Part shown: positions 44,839-56,100 of the stretch, in pieces
Layout of the letters: each line of letters begins with the position of its first letter
How positions within the stretch are numbered: position 1 is the stretch's first letter
Assembly: GCA_036146215.1 (NCBI GenBank)
Contig: JAYYJN010000079.1
Span: forward strand, 6,397-70,396
DNA: 64,000 bases
Direction of reading: 5' to 3'
Source: UBA7805 sp036146215
Lineage (GTDB): Bacteria; Planctomycetota; Planctomycetia; Pirellulales; UBA7805
Translations under genes and position numbers: made by a program
The notes under the pieces: model-generated
What the model was told of the DNA's origin: nothing
The model's database searches: none
The model's input: only the letters and a program-made list of their open reading frames with translations

Positions 44839-45606
44839 TCAGAGCCGGACCGGGATACCACAGTCCCGCATGAACTGCTTGGTATCTGTAATGGAATATT
44901 CCCCGAAATGAAAAATGCTGGCTGCAAGGGCTGCGTCCGCCTTGCCAGTTTGGATCGCTTCGGCAAGGTGTCTGGGGTGTCCCGCACCGCCACTGGCAAC
45001 GACCGGAATAGAAACGGCCGTGCTGACTGCGCTTGTGATCTCAAGGTCATAACCGTCTTTAGTCCCATCGCGATCCATGCTCGTGACTACGATTTCACCC
45101 GCCCCAAGACGTTCCACCTCTTTTGCCCAACTCACGGCCTCCAAGCCGGTCGCGACGCGTCCGCCGTGAATAAATACCTCCCATAACGTAGCCCCATTTT
45201 TTTTTACTCGTTTAGGATCAATATTAACAACGATGCATTGACTGCCAAACTTCTGGGCGGCCTGTTGAATAAATTGCGGGTCTTTCACTGCCGTCGAATT
45301 GATCGAGACCTTATCGGTGCCAGCCATTAGAAGCCCTCGGATATCATCAAGCGTCCGAATGCCACCACCGACCGTCAACGGCATAGAGATCACATCGGCG
45401 GTCTGCCGGACAATGTCGACCATGCACTCCCGGCCTTCGTGACTGGCCGTAATGTCCAAAAAAACAAGTTCGTCGGCACCTTCGTTTTCATAGCGGTTGG
45501 CGACTTCAACCGGATTTCCCGCATCCCGCAGACCCACAAAGCGTGTTCCTTTCACAACACGTCCTTGATCCACATCCAAGCAGGGGATGACCCGTTTGGT
45601 TAGCAT
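44839..45606 (-). CDS. hisF: Imidazole glycerol phosphate synthase cyclase subunit HisF
   Basis: Forms imidazole glycerol phosphate and AICAR from PRFAR and ammonia delivered by HisH, in histidine synthesis. From ATG 45606 the protein has 255 residues, the family length, beginning MLTKRVIPCLDVDQGRVVKG. Catalytic residues Asp11 and Asp130 (VVNIDPKR) are in place, and phosphate-binding loops LTVGGGIR and VVASGGAGHP are present. A 77-residue in-frame upstream stretch to 45837 is not part of the gene. It is unlinked from other his genes in the window and divergent from moeA. Confidence 0.97.
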   Translation of the reverse strand: MLTKRVIPCLDVDQGRVVKGTRFVGLRDAGNPVEVANRYENEGADELVFLDITASHEGRECMVDIVRQTADVISMPLTVGGGIRTLDDIRGLLMAGTDKVSINSTAVKDPQFIQQAAQKFGSQCIVVNIDPKRVKKNGATLWEVFIHGGRVATGLEAVSWAKEVERLGAGEIVVTSMDRDGTKDGYDLEITSAVSTAVSIPVVASGGAGHPRHLAEAIQTGKADAALAASIFHFGEYSITDTKQFMRDCGIPVRL

Positions 45607-45829
45607 ACAAAAATTCCGAAGGGATTCATGTAAGTCTATTTCGAAGCAGAAACAAAAGTAAACTCTATGATAGGCAGATCGGGAATAGCCGTTAAGATGA
45701 TATTTTAAAATACTGATTAAGAAGCCGACCAAATTAATTTGCCGCGATCGCCGGGTCAACGCTGAGTTAACGTGTTGACTGGCGATATCGGTTTGGCAAA
45801 CTGCAACACTGAAAAATCGATCTTCGCCC

Positions 45830-47047
45830 ATGAGCAATGTTCAAATGTTGCCGTTCTCCAAGCGGTCAAGCGTCGCCGAGGCGATCGACTGGACGGATAA
45901 AGCACTGCCTGATTTAGGGTGCGAAAACATTGCGAGCATGCAAGCCGATGGCCGTGTTTTAACGCAATCGATCACCAGCACGGTGAATGTGCCCGGTTTT
46001 CATCGCGGCATGATGGATGGCTTCGCGGTGCGTGCAATTGATGTTAAAGAATCATCGGAAACCCAACCGATCGTACTCCGCATTGTAGGCGATATTTACC
46101 CGGGTCAATCACCCGTTGCTGCGTTATCTTCCGGCGAGACAATCCGGATTACGACAGGTGCCGCAGTGCCCCCGGGTGCCGACACAGTCATTCCAATTGA
46201 AATGGTGGGAGTGCGGGATAATACAATTCTTGTGCATCAATCGGTGGTGACCGGGAAGCATGTAGGACCTCCTGGAGAAGATGTCGCTCGCGGTCAGTGT
46301 GTGCTTGAAGCGGGTCGACGCATTCGGCCGCAAGATGTTGGCTTGCTCTCTTCGATCGGAATCAATTCGGTATCGGTCGTGCGGAAACCAAAGGTCCATC
46401 TTATAACAACAGGTAATGAATTATTGCCGGCTGGAACGCCCCCTTCGGATTACAGGATTACCGATGCAAATAGTCCGATGCTCGAATCGTTGGTTCTTCG
46501 CGACGGTGGAGAGGTTTCATTTTCCGGTATCGTTCCCGATAAGCCAGATTGCATTCTAGATGCATTCAAAGTCGATGCAGACATTCTGATTGTCTCGGGC
46601 GGAACAAGCGTGGGATGCGAGGACTTCGTGCCCTATTTACTCGCTCAGAACGGGGAATTGGGCATCCACGGTGTACGAATGCGGCCCGGCTCACCCATAG
46701 GAATCGGGACTTTTGAGAACCGCCCCACGTTTCTTCTTCCGGGTAATCCTGTCGCCTGTCTGTACGGGTACGATTTCTTTGCAGGTCGCGTAATTCGTAA
46801 ACTGACCGGGCGGGGTATCGACCTGCCTTACCATCAGCATCAGCTCCCACTCGGCGAAGCGCTAAATTCAATCGAAGGCCGAACCGATTTTGTCCGCGTT
46901 CGGATTGTCGGAGATAGCGTGATCAAAAGCAAGCAGCAAGGATCGTCGATGCTTTTTTCAGCAGTACGGTCGGATGGCTTTATCATCATTCCGGAGGGAG
47001 CGAAATCGCTTTCGGCGGGCGAGACAGTGACGGTTTATTGTTATTAA
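45830..47047 (+). CDS. moeA: Molybdopterin molybdenumtransferase MoeA
   Basis: Inserts molybdenum into adenylylated molybdopterin. The 405-residue protein has the MoeA N-terminal segments (VPGFHRGMMDGFAVRA, RITTGAAVPPGADTV) and the MoCF-biosynthesis domain (HLITTGNELLPAG, ILIVSGGTSVGCEDF, FLLPGNPVACLYGYDFF). A C-terminal domain IV follows (SLSAGETVTVYCY). It stands alone between hisF and glgX; no other moa/mob gene is present in the window. Confidence 0.95.
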   Translation: MSNVQMLPFSKRSSVAEAIDWTDKALPDLGCENIASMQADGRVLTQSITSTVNVPGFHRGMMDGFAVRAIDVKESSETQPIVLRIVGDIYPGQSPVAALSSGETIRITTGAAVPPGADTVIPIEMVGVRDNTILVHQSVVTGKHVGPPGEDVARGQCVLEAGRRIRPQDVGLLSSIGINSVSVVRKPKVHLITTGNELLPAGTPPSDYRITDANSPMLESLVLRDGGEVSFSGIVPDKPDCILDAFKVDADILIVSGGTSVGCEDFVPYLLAQNGELGIHGVRMRPGSPIGIGTFENRPTFLLPGNPVACLYGYDFFAGRVIRKLTGRGIDLPYHQHQLPLGEALNSIEGRTDFVRVRIVGDSVIKSKQQGSSMLFSAVRSDGFIIIPEGAKSLSAGETVTVYCY

Positions 47048-47085
47048 GACATGAAAGCCGGGCAGCGTGAATTACCGCTGATGTT

Positions 47086-49206
47086 TCAGCCGCCCGCATG
47101 GCCCCGACTGCTCGTCTTGAGAGCGGCAGTGTAACAAATCATTGAGCGGAAACCGACACGCAACGAGCGGTGACGCGGCATCGGCGGACCGTCTCCTCCT
47201 GGAAAGATGTCCTCCGGACCGATTGCCGCTGTATCAAACAACAATCGCCAGTCGAAAGAGCGCGATTTTGCGGGAAGCACAAATTCAAGATCTTGATCTT
47301 CGGCATTGAACAGCAGCAGGACGTGCCGTCCGCCGGAGTATCCCTCGGTCTCCCCCACTGCACGCAACAGGCAAGTCAGCGTTTTTTCATCATGGTCCCA
47401 ACAAACGGTTTCTCCGGTGAGGTCATACCAACTCACATCGGGTAGTTCACCCGGTTTCCGTGCGACGCCCTGAAGAAATGTTTCACGACGGAGTGTGGGT
47501 TCCATTTTGCGAAATTCGATCAACGTTCGTGCAAACCGAACAAGTTCAGCGTGCTCTTCAACGAGTGACCAGTCGAACCATGAAATTTTATTGTCCTGGC
47601 AATAAGCGTTGTTATTCCCAAATTGAGTGCGGCGACATTCATCGCCCGAGACAATCATCGGCACGCCCTGACTGACAAGCAGGGTTGCCAACATATTTTT
47701 AATTTGTCTTTCACGGGTGACAATTACATTTTCCTGGTCCGTCGGACCTTCAATTCCGTAGTTTGCGCTGTGATTATTGTCGTCTCCGTCCCGATTTCCC
47801 TCGCCGTTGGCTTCATTATGCTTACGCGAGTAACTGACAAGGTCATTCAGTGTGAATCCATCATGGGAGGTCACAAAATTGATGCTGTGATAAGGCTTTC
47901 GGCCACCACGTTGATAAAGATCGCTTGAACCAGCCAATCGCGTGGCCAATTTGCCCCGCAGTTGACTATCACCGCGCCAAAAACTTCGGACATCGTCCCG
48001 ATATTGCCCATTCCACTCTGCCCATCGCAAATTGGCAAATGTTCCGACCTGATACGCACCGGCCGCATCCCATGCTTCGGCAATGATTTTTGTATCTGCA
48101 AGCATCGGATCTTCACCAATCATCTCCACCAGTGGAGGGTTGGCGACGAGTTGACCGTTACGGTCACGGCTTAAAATGGAGGCGAGATCGAAGCGAAAGC
48201 CATCCACGTGGTAATTGTGAACCCAGTGTCGGAGGCAATTGAAAATCATTTCACGACAGATCGGATGGTTGCCGTTGACGGTGTTTCCGCAGCCCGAATA
48301 GTTTCGATAAAATCGACCGCCGTTTTCCAACATGTAATAGACGCGGTTTTCAAGGCCCTTAAAACTGAGTGTCGGACCGAGTTCATTTCCCTCGCATGTG
48401 TGATTGAAAACTACATCCAGGATCACCTCAATTCCAGCCTGATGCAGTGCTTTGACCATTTGTTTGAATTCGTGGACCTGGGATCCTGGTTCCTGTCCGA
48501 CTGCATAACCACGATGAGGTGCAAAAAACGCCATCGGGTCATATCCCCAGTAGTTGTGATGCTTTAAATCATTTCCCTGACAGTCTTTGATGGGAAATTC
48601 GTGAACCGGCATCAATTCGATTGCGGTCACACCGAGTGATTGAAGATACGGGATTTTTTCGATCACCCCGAGATAACTCCCCGGATTCTCCACGCCGCTC
48701 GTCTCGGATCGAGTGAATCCGCGAACATGCATTTCGTAAATTACCGTTTCCGAAAGGTTGCGCCGTAGATGGCGATCTCCATCCCAATCAAATTCATCAT
48801 CAACGACCACACATTTCGGTGGTCGGATAATGCCGTCATCAGAATGCAGAAAATTTCCGGCAAGCGCGCGGGCATAAGGATCGATTAACCGGGCGGTTCC
48901 ATCAAAACGATGCCCCATCTCGGGATCGTATGGCCCGTCCGCCTGGAAGTGATAAAGCTGCCCTGGTGGAAGGTCCGGCACAAAAATACTCCAGACATCG
49001 CCCCAGCGATCCGATTCCGGATCGTAGTGGAGAATGGCTGAGGGCTCATGGTCTTCGATAGAGTCGTAGAGCAGAACTCGCATCGCGGTCGCGCTTCGAC
49101 TGAAGACCGCAAATTGCACACCCCCATCGTGAACGATGGCCCCATAGGGCAGTGGGTGGGCAAACTGGAGGGTTGCGGAGGGCTTGGAATGAAGTGGCAT
49201 AAGCAT
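47086..49206 (-). CDS. glgX: Glycogen debranching enzyme GlgX (GH13)
   Basis: Hydrolyses alpha-1,6 branches of phosphorylase-trimmed glycogen. From ATG 49206 the protein has about 706 residues. An N-terminal CBM48-type domain has GGVQFAVFSRSATAMRVLLYD. The GH13 barrel has VFNHTCEG, the nucleophile in DGFRFDLAS, the acid/base in IIAEAWDAAG and the third acidic residue in FVTSHDGFT. A C-terminal beta domain follows. An upstream in-frame extension to 49347 is unlikely because AGG precedes ATG 49206 and homology begins shortly after. Neighbours hemB and moeA are unrelated. Confidence 0.96.
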   Translation of the reverse strand: MLMPLHSKPSATLQFAHPLPYGAIVHDGGVQFAVFSRSATAMRVLLYDSIEDHEPSAILHYDPESDRWGDVWSIFVPDLPPGQLYHFQADGPYDPEMGHRFDGTARLIDPYARALAGNFLHSDDGIIRPPKCVVVDDEFDWDGDRHLRRNLSETVIYEMHVRGFTRSETSGVENPGSYLGVIEKIPYLQSLGVTAIELMPVHEFPIKDCQGNDLKHHNYWGYDPMAFFAPHRGYAVGQEPGSQVHEFKQMVKALHQAGIEVILDVVFNHTCEGNELGPTLSFKGLENRVYYMLENGGRFYRNYSGCGNTVNGNHPICREMIFNCLRHWVHNYHVDGFRFDLASILSRDRNGQLVANPPLVEMIGEDPMLADTKIIAEAWDAAGAYQVGTFANLRWAEWNGQYRDDVRSFWRGDSQLRGKLATRLAGSSDLYQRGGRKPYHSINFVTSHDGFTLNDLVSYSRKHNEANGEGNRDGDDNNHSANYGIEGPTDQENVIVTRERQIKNMLATLLVSQGVPMIVSGDECRRTQFGNNNAYCQDNKISWFDWSLVEEHAELVRFARTLIEFRKMEPTLRRETFLQGVARKPGELPDVSWYDLTGETVCWDHDEKTLTCLLRAVGETEGYSGGRHVLLLFNAEDQDLEFVLPAKSRSFDWRLLFDTAAIGPEDIFPGGDGPPMPRHRSLRVGFRSMICYTAALKTSSRGHAGG

Positions 49207-49473
49207 GGAATGGTACCTACCGCTTGCGATTTCACAAACCGCATCTAACGCAGTTTCGTCCAGAACGTTAGCAAGGCTGTGGAAAATCTGTACAGAAAAC
49301 CACCAGATACCCAATAAAACACCACATTCTGCCTGCGGAGCGGACAAATTCGATAATTTGTAAACATAAAATTATCATGGACTTATCGTAAGCTTTGCTC
49401 GCGATGACAGCCGAATCGGCTGGAGAGGCCAGGCCGCTCAGCAAAGGGCAGGGTCATTGTTCCCGGAGTCTTA

Positions 49474-50496
49474 TTATTCAGCTGCCCAACGTGCCACATC
49501 CTTGGCGGCATAGGTCACAATCAGTTGGGCACCGGCGCGGTGCATGGAGATCAGCATCTCGAGGGTTGCCGCCTGCGGATCGATCCATCCTTGCGCCGCC
49601 GCCGCCTGCACCATGCTGTATTCCCCAGAAACGTTGTAGGCCGCCAAGGGAACTCCCGGAAAATGATTTTTGACCCGGGCGATGACATCCAAGTACGATA
49701 GTGCCGGTTTGATCATTATCATGTCGGCACCCTCTGCCAGATCGAGGGCGACCTCGCGGACCGCCTGATCAGCCGATACGGCCGGATCCATTTGATGGGA
49801 CTTTCGATTCCCGGCCACCGGTATACTCTCAGCCGCATCCCGAAACGGTCCGTAAAAACTGCTTGCATATTTTGCCGCATAACTGAGTATGGGGAGATGT
49901 TGGTATCCGCCCCGATCGAGCCCTTTGCGGATCGCCCCCACCATGCCGTCGATCATGCCACTCGGGGCGACCATATCTGCCCCAGCTTCCGCATGGCTCA
50001 AAGCCTGGCGGGAAAGTAATTCGCAAGTTGTATCATTATCGACATCCGTTTGTCCCTGGGCCTCGGAAACAATCCCGCACTGTCCGTGGTCGGTGTATTC
50101 ACAGAAACAAACATCTGAAATGAGTAAAACTTCGGGTGAGGTTTCTTTTGCGTAACGTAATGCCCGCTGAATAATCCCGTCGCTACGCATCGAATCGCTA
50201 CCACTGGCATCTTTTTCCGAAGGGATCCCGAACAGCATTACGCCACCAATACCCAGAGATTGTATCTCAGATAATTCATCGCCAAGTTGATCAATCGAAA
50301 TCTGTGCATGCCCGGGCATTGAGGCGATCGGTTTGCGCACCTTTGTGCCGCTGCATATGAAAAGAGGTAAAATCAGTTTGGCTGGTGAGATTTGAACTTC
50401 CTGAATCAGCGACCGCACCGCCGGAAGATAGCGTAAGCGACGCATTCGCGTCGTGGGAAATGCCCCGGGAAAATTTTTAAAGTGGTCAAATTCCAT
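49474..50496 (-). CDS. hemB: Porphobilinogen synthase (delta-aminolevulinate dehydratase)
   Basis: Condenses two 5-aminolevulinate molecules to porphobilinogen in heme and B12 synthesis. The 340-residue protein shows RMRRLRYLPAVRSLIQE, the metal-binding loop SDVCFCEYTDHGQCG, the first Schiff-base lysine region LSYAAKYASSFYGPFRDAA and the second in MIMIKPALSYLD. The Cys-rich DVCFCEYTDHGQCG loop suggests a zinc-dependent enzyme. It stands alone on the minus strand, 45 bases after the DUF4186 gene. Confidence 0.97.
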   Translation of the reverse strand: MEFDHFKNFPGAFPTTRMRRLRYLPAVRSLIQEVQISPAKLILPLFICSGTKVRKPIASMPGHAQISIDQLGDELSEIQSLGIGGVMLFGIPSEKDASGSDSMRSDGIIQRALRYAKETSPEVLLISDVCFCEYTDHGQCGIVSEAQGQTDVDNDTTCELLSRQALSHAEAGADMVAPSGMIDGMVGAIRKGLDRGGYQHLPILSYAAKYASSFYGPFRDAAESIPVAGNRKSHQMDPAVSADQAVREVALDLAEGADMIMIKPALSYLDVIARVKNHFPGVPLAAYNVSGEYSMVQAAAAQGWIDPQAATLEMLISMHRAGAQLIVTYAAKDVARWAAE

Positions 50497-50540
50497 GTAC
50501 CTAGTCTATGTGGGGAAACGCTGCGGAACAAGAATCGGAT

Positions 50541-50942
50541 TTAGCGCGCAAATAGAGATCCTTGGACCGGGAGATCGGGCGCGGAATATTCAGACATTTC
50601 CGCTTCGAGCCAACGCTTGAGGACACGGATCAGATATTTGATCTCTGAATCATTCAATGCGGATCCCCGTTCAATTCCATGCCATTTTGCCAGGCAACCT
50701 CGACAGCATGAGGCGGTGGCATGTTGAGCCACAAACACAGGATGCCCACGCATTGGGGTCTGCTTACCATCGTTTGGCGGATTTGCCGGTGCAATCCGAG
50801 CCTCAAGCAATACTCGCGCATGTGCAAGAACCACGCGCATGCCTTTTTGCTGAAGATAGTTTTTTTCGGCACGGCTTAACTGAAATCGATTGCGGAATCG
50901 CGAGCGGTTAAGTGACTCAAAGAGCGGACTCAGATCGGACAC
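50541..50942 (-). CDS. DUF4186 protein
   Basis: A 133-residue protein of the DUF4186 family. The diagnostic core is PPNDGKQTPMRGHPVFVAQH followed by ATASCCRGCLAKWHGIERG. Conserved His, Cys-Cys and CxxC-like residues suggest a metal site, but no function is established. The start is supported by the conserved LFESLNRSRFRNRFQL near the N-terminus. It precedes hemB on the same strand by 45 bases; joint transcription is possible but may be coincidental. Confidence 0.9.
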   Translation of the reverse strand: MSDLSPLFESLNRSRFRNRFQLSRAEKNYLQQKGMRVVLAHARVLLEARIAPANPPNDGKQTPMRGHPVFVAQHATASCCRGCLAKWHGIERGSALNDSEIKYLIRVLKRWLEAEMSEYSAPDLPVQGSLFAR

Positions 50943-51019
50943 TGGTATACCTCGCTGTCATCTGCAGGCTACATGACGTTTGGTAGGGACTCTCCGACGT
51001 AGCCGACATTCAGGATAGG

Positions 51020-52948
51020 TTAGTCGCAGTATTTTTTCACTCGCTTTTTGAATGTCTCGTGCTCCGCCCAGATGGCCTGCGGCAGCTTCTTGGGAGCTCC
51101 CCGTCCCTCACTTTCTGCCTCCAGTCCATTTTCGATCTGGTGGAGCCAATCTTCGCGGTTGTCGACTTCGTTTTTGAGTGCCTCTTTGTCGGGCACAAGA
51201 ATTTCAGCGAGTTGCTCAATGGTTGTTGTCGATTTGAGGCCACTGATGTCGATATGCTCTGGCTGAGGAACAAGTCCCATCGGCGTTTCTACCCACCGGT
51301 CTTCTCCTGCAAGTTCCCGCACGGCAGCATCAAGAACGCGGTAGTTTGCTCCGAAACCATCCCAGACAAACTGCCCCGCATCGTTGCGCCGGAACCAGTT
51401 AACACTGAACACAACGGGCGGTCGCGGCGTATTTTGAGGCAGTGAGAGCCATTTCTGTGCGTAATCGCTCACGTTGAATGCGATGAACGGGCGATTTGCC
51501 ATGGGATCATAACGGGGCTTCTGACCGACGGCGGCTGCGGTCGGTTCACTGAATTGACACAAGGCGTGGTAGACAGCTTCGTTCCATGTACGGGCGCGAC
51601 TAATTAATGGATGCAGCTTGCTCGAGCGACCACCGATGAGGCAAACATCCAGTGGCACGCCCTCCGCATTGTGATAGTCCGCTTCCAAATGAGGAACGTT
51701 GCGGATCGGCATTGTGACACGCGCATTTTTCTGGTCTTTTTCTTCACAATCAGTACCGATTTGCTCACCGAGCCAGTTCCAGGTGGTAATCCCTTCACCG
51801 ACGGGAAACTCTGTGCCACTGTCACTCCACCACACCCGTTTGCTTCCCTTGTGATCAACAAGAACCTGGTTGGTAAAAATGGGCCCGCCTTCGCAGTCCT
51901 GAACCTCAGGTTTAGGGTGCCGTAATGCTTCCATCAGCATTTTGTTGGCAAAATCACTCATTCCACGTGTAACGCCAAAAATACCGGACTCAATATTATT
52001 GACGAAGAGTCTGCCGTCACCTTTTTTAGTGGCTCCCCCGATAATGTCATCACCCAATGTGAATACTTTATTGTCAGCCATCGGACCCTCTGACACACCA
52101 TTGGCGATATTTGTTTTACCGCACATGCTTGGAAAAGCGGCTCCGAAATGAACCCGACGATTTCCATAGTCGATACCGAACAACGCCATATGTTCGACGA
52201 ACTCTATGCCCACTTCCTCATCAGGATGGGATTTCTTCCGAGCGTTTTCCAGTGCTTGAATTCCCACCAGTCGTAGGCCGAAAATCTTCTTGGGACCAAG
52301 CGCGTTGCCCCCATAATCGCTATTGATTGTACGGCAGTAAAGTTCCTTCGGAAAATGCGTAATCCACCGGTCTTCTTTGCTCAGCGTGCCATAACTGTGC
52401 GTGACTCGTGGGAAGCGAGACTGTTTCTTGAGGATCCGCCAACCATCCTGAAGATTGCTCATACGATATAAGTTGCAAACCACATTTGCACTGTCAGTCA
52501 GTTGGACCCCCGCAGATGCAAACTGACTATCTGCCGGGTTGGTCACGAACGGAACCACATACATGGTCCGTCCCTTCATGCTCCCGTCAAAAAGTTGATC
52601 AAGTTTGCAATGCATCTCTGCCGGTTCTTTCCAAAAATTGAGTGGTCCGGCGTCGATCGGGTCGTCGGTGCAGATCACCGTGCGTTCCTCCACGCGAGCC
52701 ACGTCATTTTTATCACTTCGAGCATAAAATGACCGCTTGCCGTAAACCTGCTCGTCGAGTCGGGTGTAGGCACCCGCTGCCTCAAGTTCATTTTCGAGTT
52801 GAATAATTTGGTCCACATCGCCCGTGATGATTTCAATCGCCTCGGGCTTGCAAAGAGCGACTTCGTTGCGGACCCATTCCTGGACGTGCGCCGGAAGTGA
52901 GTCAATCGCCGATTCAACAGGACTGAAGGGGGTTGATGGAGAAGTCAT
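51020..52948 (-). CDS. pckG: Phosphoenolpyruvate carboxykinase (GTP)
   Basis: Converts oxaloacetate and GTP to phosphoenolpyruvate, CO2 and GDP for gluconeogenesis. The 642-residue length matches the GTP-dependent class. The P-loop with its hyper-reactive cysteine is FPSMCGKTN, preceded by GIDYGNRRVHFGAA. Metal-binding and kinase-2 residues lie in VFTLGDDI, and the nucleotide-binding NWFRRNDAGQFVWDGFG is present. It stands alone on the minus strand. Confidence 0.97.
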   Translation of the reverse strand: MTSPSTPFSPVESAIDSLPAHVQEWVRNEVALCKPEAIEIITGDVDQIIQLENELEAAGAYTRLDEQVYGKRSFYARSDKNDVARVEERTVICTDDPIDAGPLNFWKEPAEMHCKLDQLFDGSMKGRTMYVVPFVTNPADSQFASAGVQLTDSANVVCNLYRMSNLQDGWRILKKQSRFPRVTHSYGTLSKEDRWITHFPKELYCRTINSDYGGNALGPKKIFGLRLVGIQALENARKKSHPDEEVGIEFVEHMALFGIDYGNRRVHFGAAFPSMCGKTNIANGVSEGPMADNKVFTLGDDIIGGATKKGDGRLFVNNIESGIFGVTRGMSDFANKMLMEALRHPKPEVQDCEGGPIFTNQVLVDHKGSKRVWWSDSGTEFPVGEGITTWNWLGEQIGTDCEEKDQKNARVTMPIRNVPHLEADYHNAEGVPLDVCLIGGRSSKLHPLISRARTWNEAVYHALCQFSEPTAAAVGQKPRYDPMANRPFIAFNVSDYAQKWLSLPQNTPRPPVVFSVNWFRRNDAGQFVWDGFGANYRVLDAAVRELAGEDRWVETPMGLVPQPEHIDISGLKSTTTIEQLAEILVPDKEALKNEVDNREDWLHQIENGLEAESEGRGAPKKLPQAIWAEHETFKKRVKKYCD

Positions 52949-53172
52949 GGTAATCAGATCGATCGGATCGGTTGCGTGGACAGACCGTCAAGGTTTACTC
53001 AATTCAATGATACGAGCCGTTAATTATAATGGTTCCACCGGTTGGATATAGCGACTGACAAACCCGCAGGCACGCTAAAAGAGAGACGATTTTTGTCAAA
53101 AAAGTCGGTGAAAACAGGCCCCCTTTAAATAACGACAGGGAAATGGTGCATTAGAATCAGGGGCGGGGTGAT

Positions 53173-56100
53173 TTATTCTTCGTCTCCTTCGGCATTCGGG
53201 AAAGCGAAGTCCCCCGGGGGTTTGTCGCCTGGGCTTTTCTCCTGCCCGACTGGATCGATTAGCACGAAGCCACTCCAGAAAAAAGGATGTCCGCCGGTCA
53301 ATTGGGGTCCGTCTAAGTCCGAATCGACCCGCGGCTCGTTGACTTGATCAAGTTCTGTCTGTTCGACAATTTGCACGGCCCGCTGCCACGCATCAGCGGC
53401 CGAAGTATTGGGTAGTTCTTGAACAAATTCCGTGAGTAAATCGGTTGCAAACCTTCCCCCAGTGCGCCAACGACTAAGAAGGATTGTTCGACTGCCCGCA
53501 CCGAGCATACCCATGCTCGTCAAAAAAAGTTCGTCTCCTGCCCGATTCAGCCCCTTAAGTTTCATTTTTCTCAGACTGTTTTCGGACGGTGTGTGAAAAC
53601 CGGGTAGCAATATGACATCGGGACCGGGCCAAGGAGTCGCCAACCAGTCCTGGATGCTAGAGCCTTCTTTACCCCGATCAATTTGTAATGGTGCAAGCTC
53701 AAGGGGAGTTGTGCTGCCATTGTCGAGATCATCCCACACGAGCAGTCCGTCCAGCAAGCTCACGAAAGTGTGTCCGTGCATCTTGAAAGATTGACCGATG
53801 ACGCTCAATTTAGGCACCAATTTATCGACCCCTTCAGTGACCCGCTGTGCCACATCCAAATCTTCCCCCGGGTAAAGTTGCCCTTGGACGATTGCCCAGT
53901 CACCCGATTGTTTCCTCCCGCGACCGTCTCCTTGCGATAGTCCGAGTGTCGGAGCATAGCGGATCCGGATTCGGGAAAGTAATGGCTCCGTCTCTTCGCG
54001 ATTCAGCGGAAGCGTTTCAAACGGAACATACCAGTAAAAGTGATCGGGAACGATCGTCAAATCGGTAATGTTCTTACCGAGGTCGATATTCGCACCTTGG
54101 GTTAGCGATTGGAGTAACTGCTGTGCCGGTTGTCGCCACCGATTCTTTTGAATATCAGAAATTTTGATGGCACTATTTGCATCATGATGACCCATTGCTC
54201 GCAACAGATCTTTCAAGTTCTCTTCCGCATCCTGTGGTGATTCGATTCGCCAAACCCGTTGGTTTCCTTTGGTAACCAAAAATCCGTAGTGCGCTTGCGA
54301 CGCAACATGTAGCATGAATATCGCTTCACCACTTACCATACTGCTTTGGATATCTTTGCTTTTTCGCAGGGGAGGGAAGACCATTTCAACAGGCTCCCGG
54401 CGAACCACCATTTGACGCAATATTTTTTCCTGCTCACGGGCAATTTTTAGAGATTCGCTGAAAAGCTTGTCCCGCTGTTTACTTGATTTTGCCGCTGCAG
54501 GAAGCAGCGGATTCTGTTTGATCTCTTCCCGGATTGCTTTGGCTTTTTGATTCAGTTTGCCAAAAAGGGGATACGCGGTGAGAAACTCCTGGCGTTGCAA
54601 CATTGCCGTTTGTGGCAGGGCGGCAGCATCCGCCTGCATCACCCAGCGCAGGTTCAGTAATCGCCCTCCCAGCGGTTGCGTACTGTAGAATCTTGCCGTT
54701 CGCACCCGATCGGCAATCTCCATGGCTTCAAGGGGTTTTTCACGCTTGATCGCCGCATTAAACCAGTGCTCAAGCGCAACAAATTGAGGAATCAAAAGTT
54801 GACTCCACGCCTCGAGTGGTTCATGGCGCCAGACAATCGCGCTCGGTTCCCCGAGCACTTCTCCAAAGAGCTGCATCGCAATCCGATCACGGATAGCACC
54901 CTGTTGATAAGATCGATCCACCAGCAATACATGAAACAAGCGAATTGAGCCTTGTTTTTCAAACTGCATCGCATCCGCGAGCGCACGACCTGCAGACTGA
55001 ATGTCGCCACGAATCATGGCAATCACAAACGCAACATAATTCGCCTCCGCACCGAGGCGACTGCCCGCAATTTTGTTTCGACGCAGCACGGGTTGCACAC
55101 GATTAAGTGACGCCTCTGCCTCTTTAATATTTCCGGAATTCGCAAATCCTTCCGCGGTTCTAATCAATAAAGTCGCATAAGTTTCTTCAAGATTGTTTCG
55201 TTTTGCCCAGATGACCGCGTCGGCGAAGTTCGGTGGCACGCCACCTCGTCCGCTCGCAGCGTGTGCAACAAAGGCAAGATTAAAAGCCTCTTGGACGACC
55301 AACTGTTGGTTATAATAAGCGGCAGATAACGCGGCCGCCTGGAAAAAATTTGTGGCCTGATCGTATCGCGATTCATTGAGACTCAACCGCCCCAGTTCTA
55401 GCAGTGCAGCACCTGTAAGAGGGTGGTCTAACCGACCGTTAATGACCAGACTGCGTTGGAGCGTTGCGGCGGCAACCTCTTTCTTCCCCAGAGCAGACTG
55501 TGCCACCCCGAGCGGAAAATCAATCCAGGCCTGTGACCAGTGATTCGGGGAGGTTTGTCTTTTGACGAGTTCCGATTGAACCTTTTCAAGAAGTGGATTG
55601 TATTCTGCCAGGGGTCCATACAACTCAGTATAACGACGGATGGCGATGGCAGTGCAACGGACAACTTCAGTTGCATGGAGTGATTGAAGTTTTTGGACGT
55701 TTGCAATTCCCGACTTTCCATTTCCCGTGACCAATTGTTTGCCACCGCGGAGGATTGGGAAGACGTCCGGAAATTTTCCTAAGATGAACTTTCGCCGACT
55801 ACGCGCCCATGACGGACTACGTGGAGGATGATTATTAGGCGCTATTTGGGGGGGGAATTTCATTCGCAGCATCCAATCGGAATTCTGCAAATAGATATTC
55901 AGCGCAGATTCAAAATTATTACGCGCCTCCTCCAGTTGCCCGGTCCGGTAAAAAGTTTCGCCGAGCATGGTGTAATAGCAAATCGAATCAATCCACCGTT
56001 GGCTGCCAAATCGAATTGCATTTCTGCCTGCTTGTTGAAACCCTTTGATCGCCTGTTTGTAACGGCCACGTTGGAGCAACTCGAGTGAGGCGAAGTAAAC

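Noticed and set aside
45607..45837. 77-residue N-terminal extension of HisF
   Set aside because: HisF homology begins exactly at ATG 45606; the extension is not family-like and would overlap moeA.
49207..49347. 47-residue N-terminal extension of GlgX
   Set aside because: Family homology begins after ATG 49206, and the extension is hydrophobic without the pattern of a signal peptide expected for a cytoplasmic enzyme.
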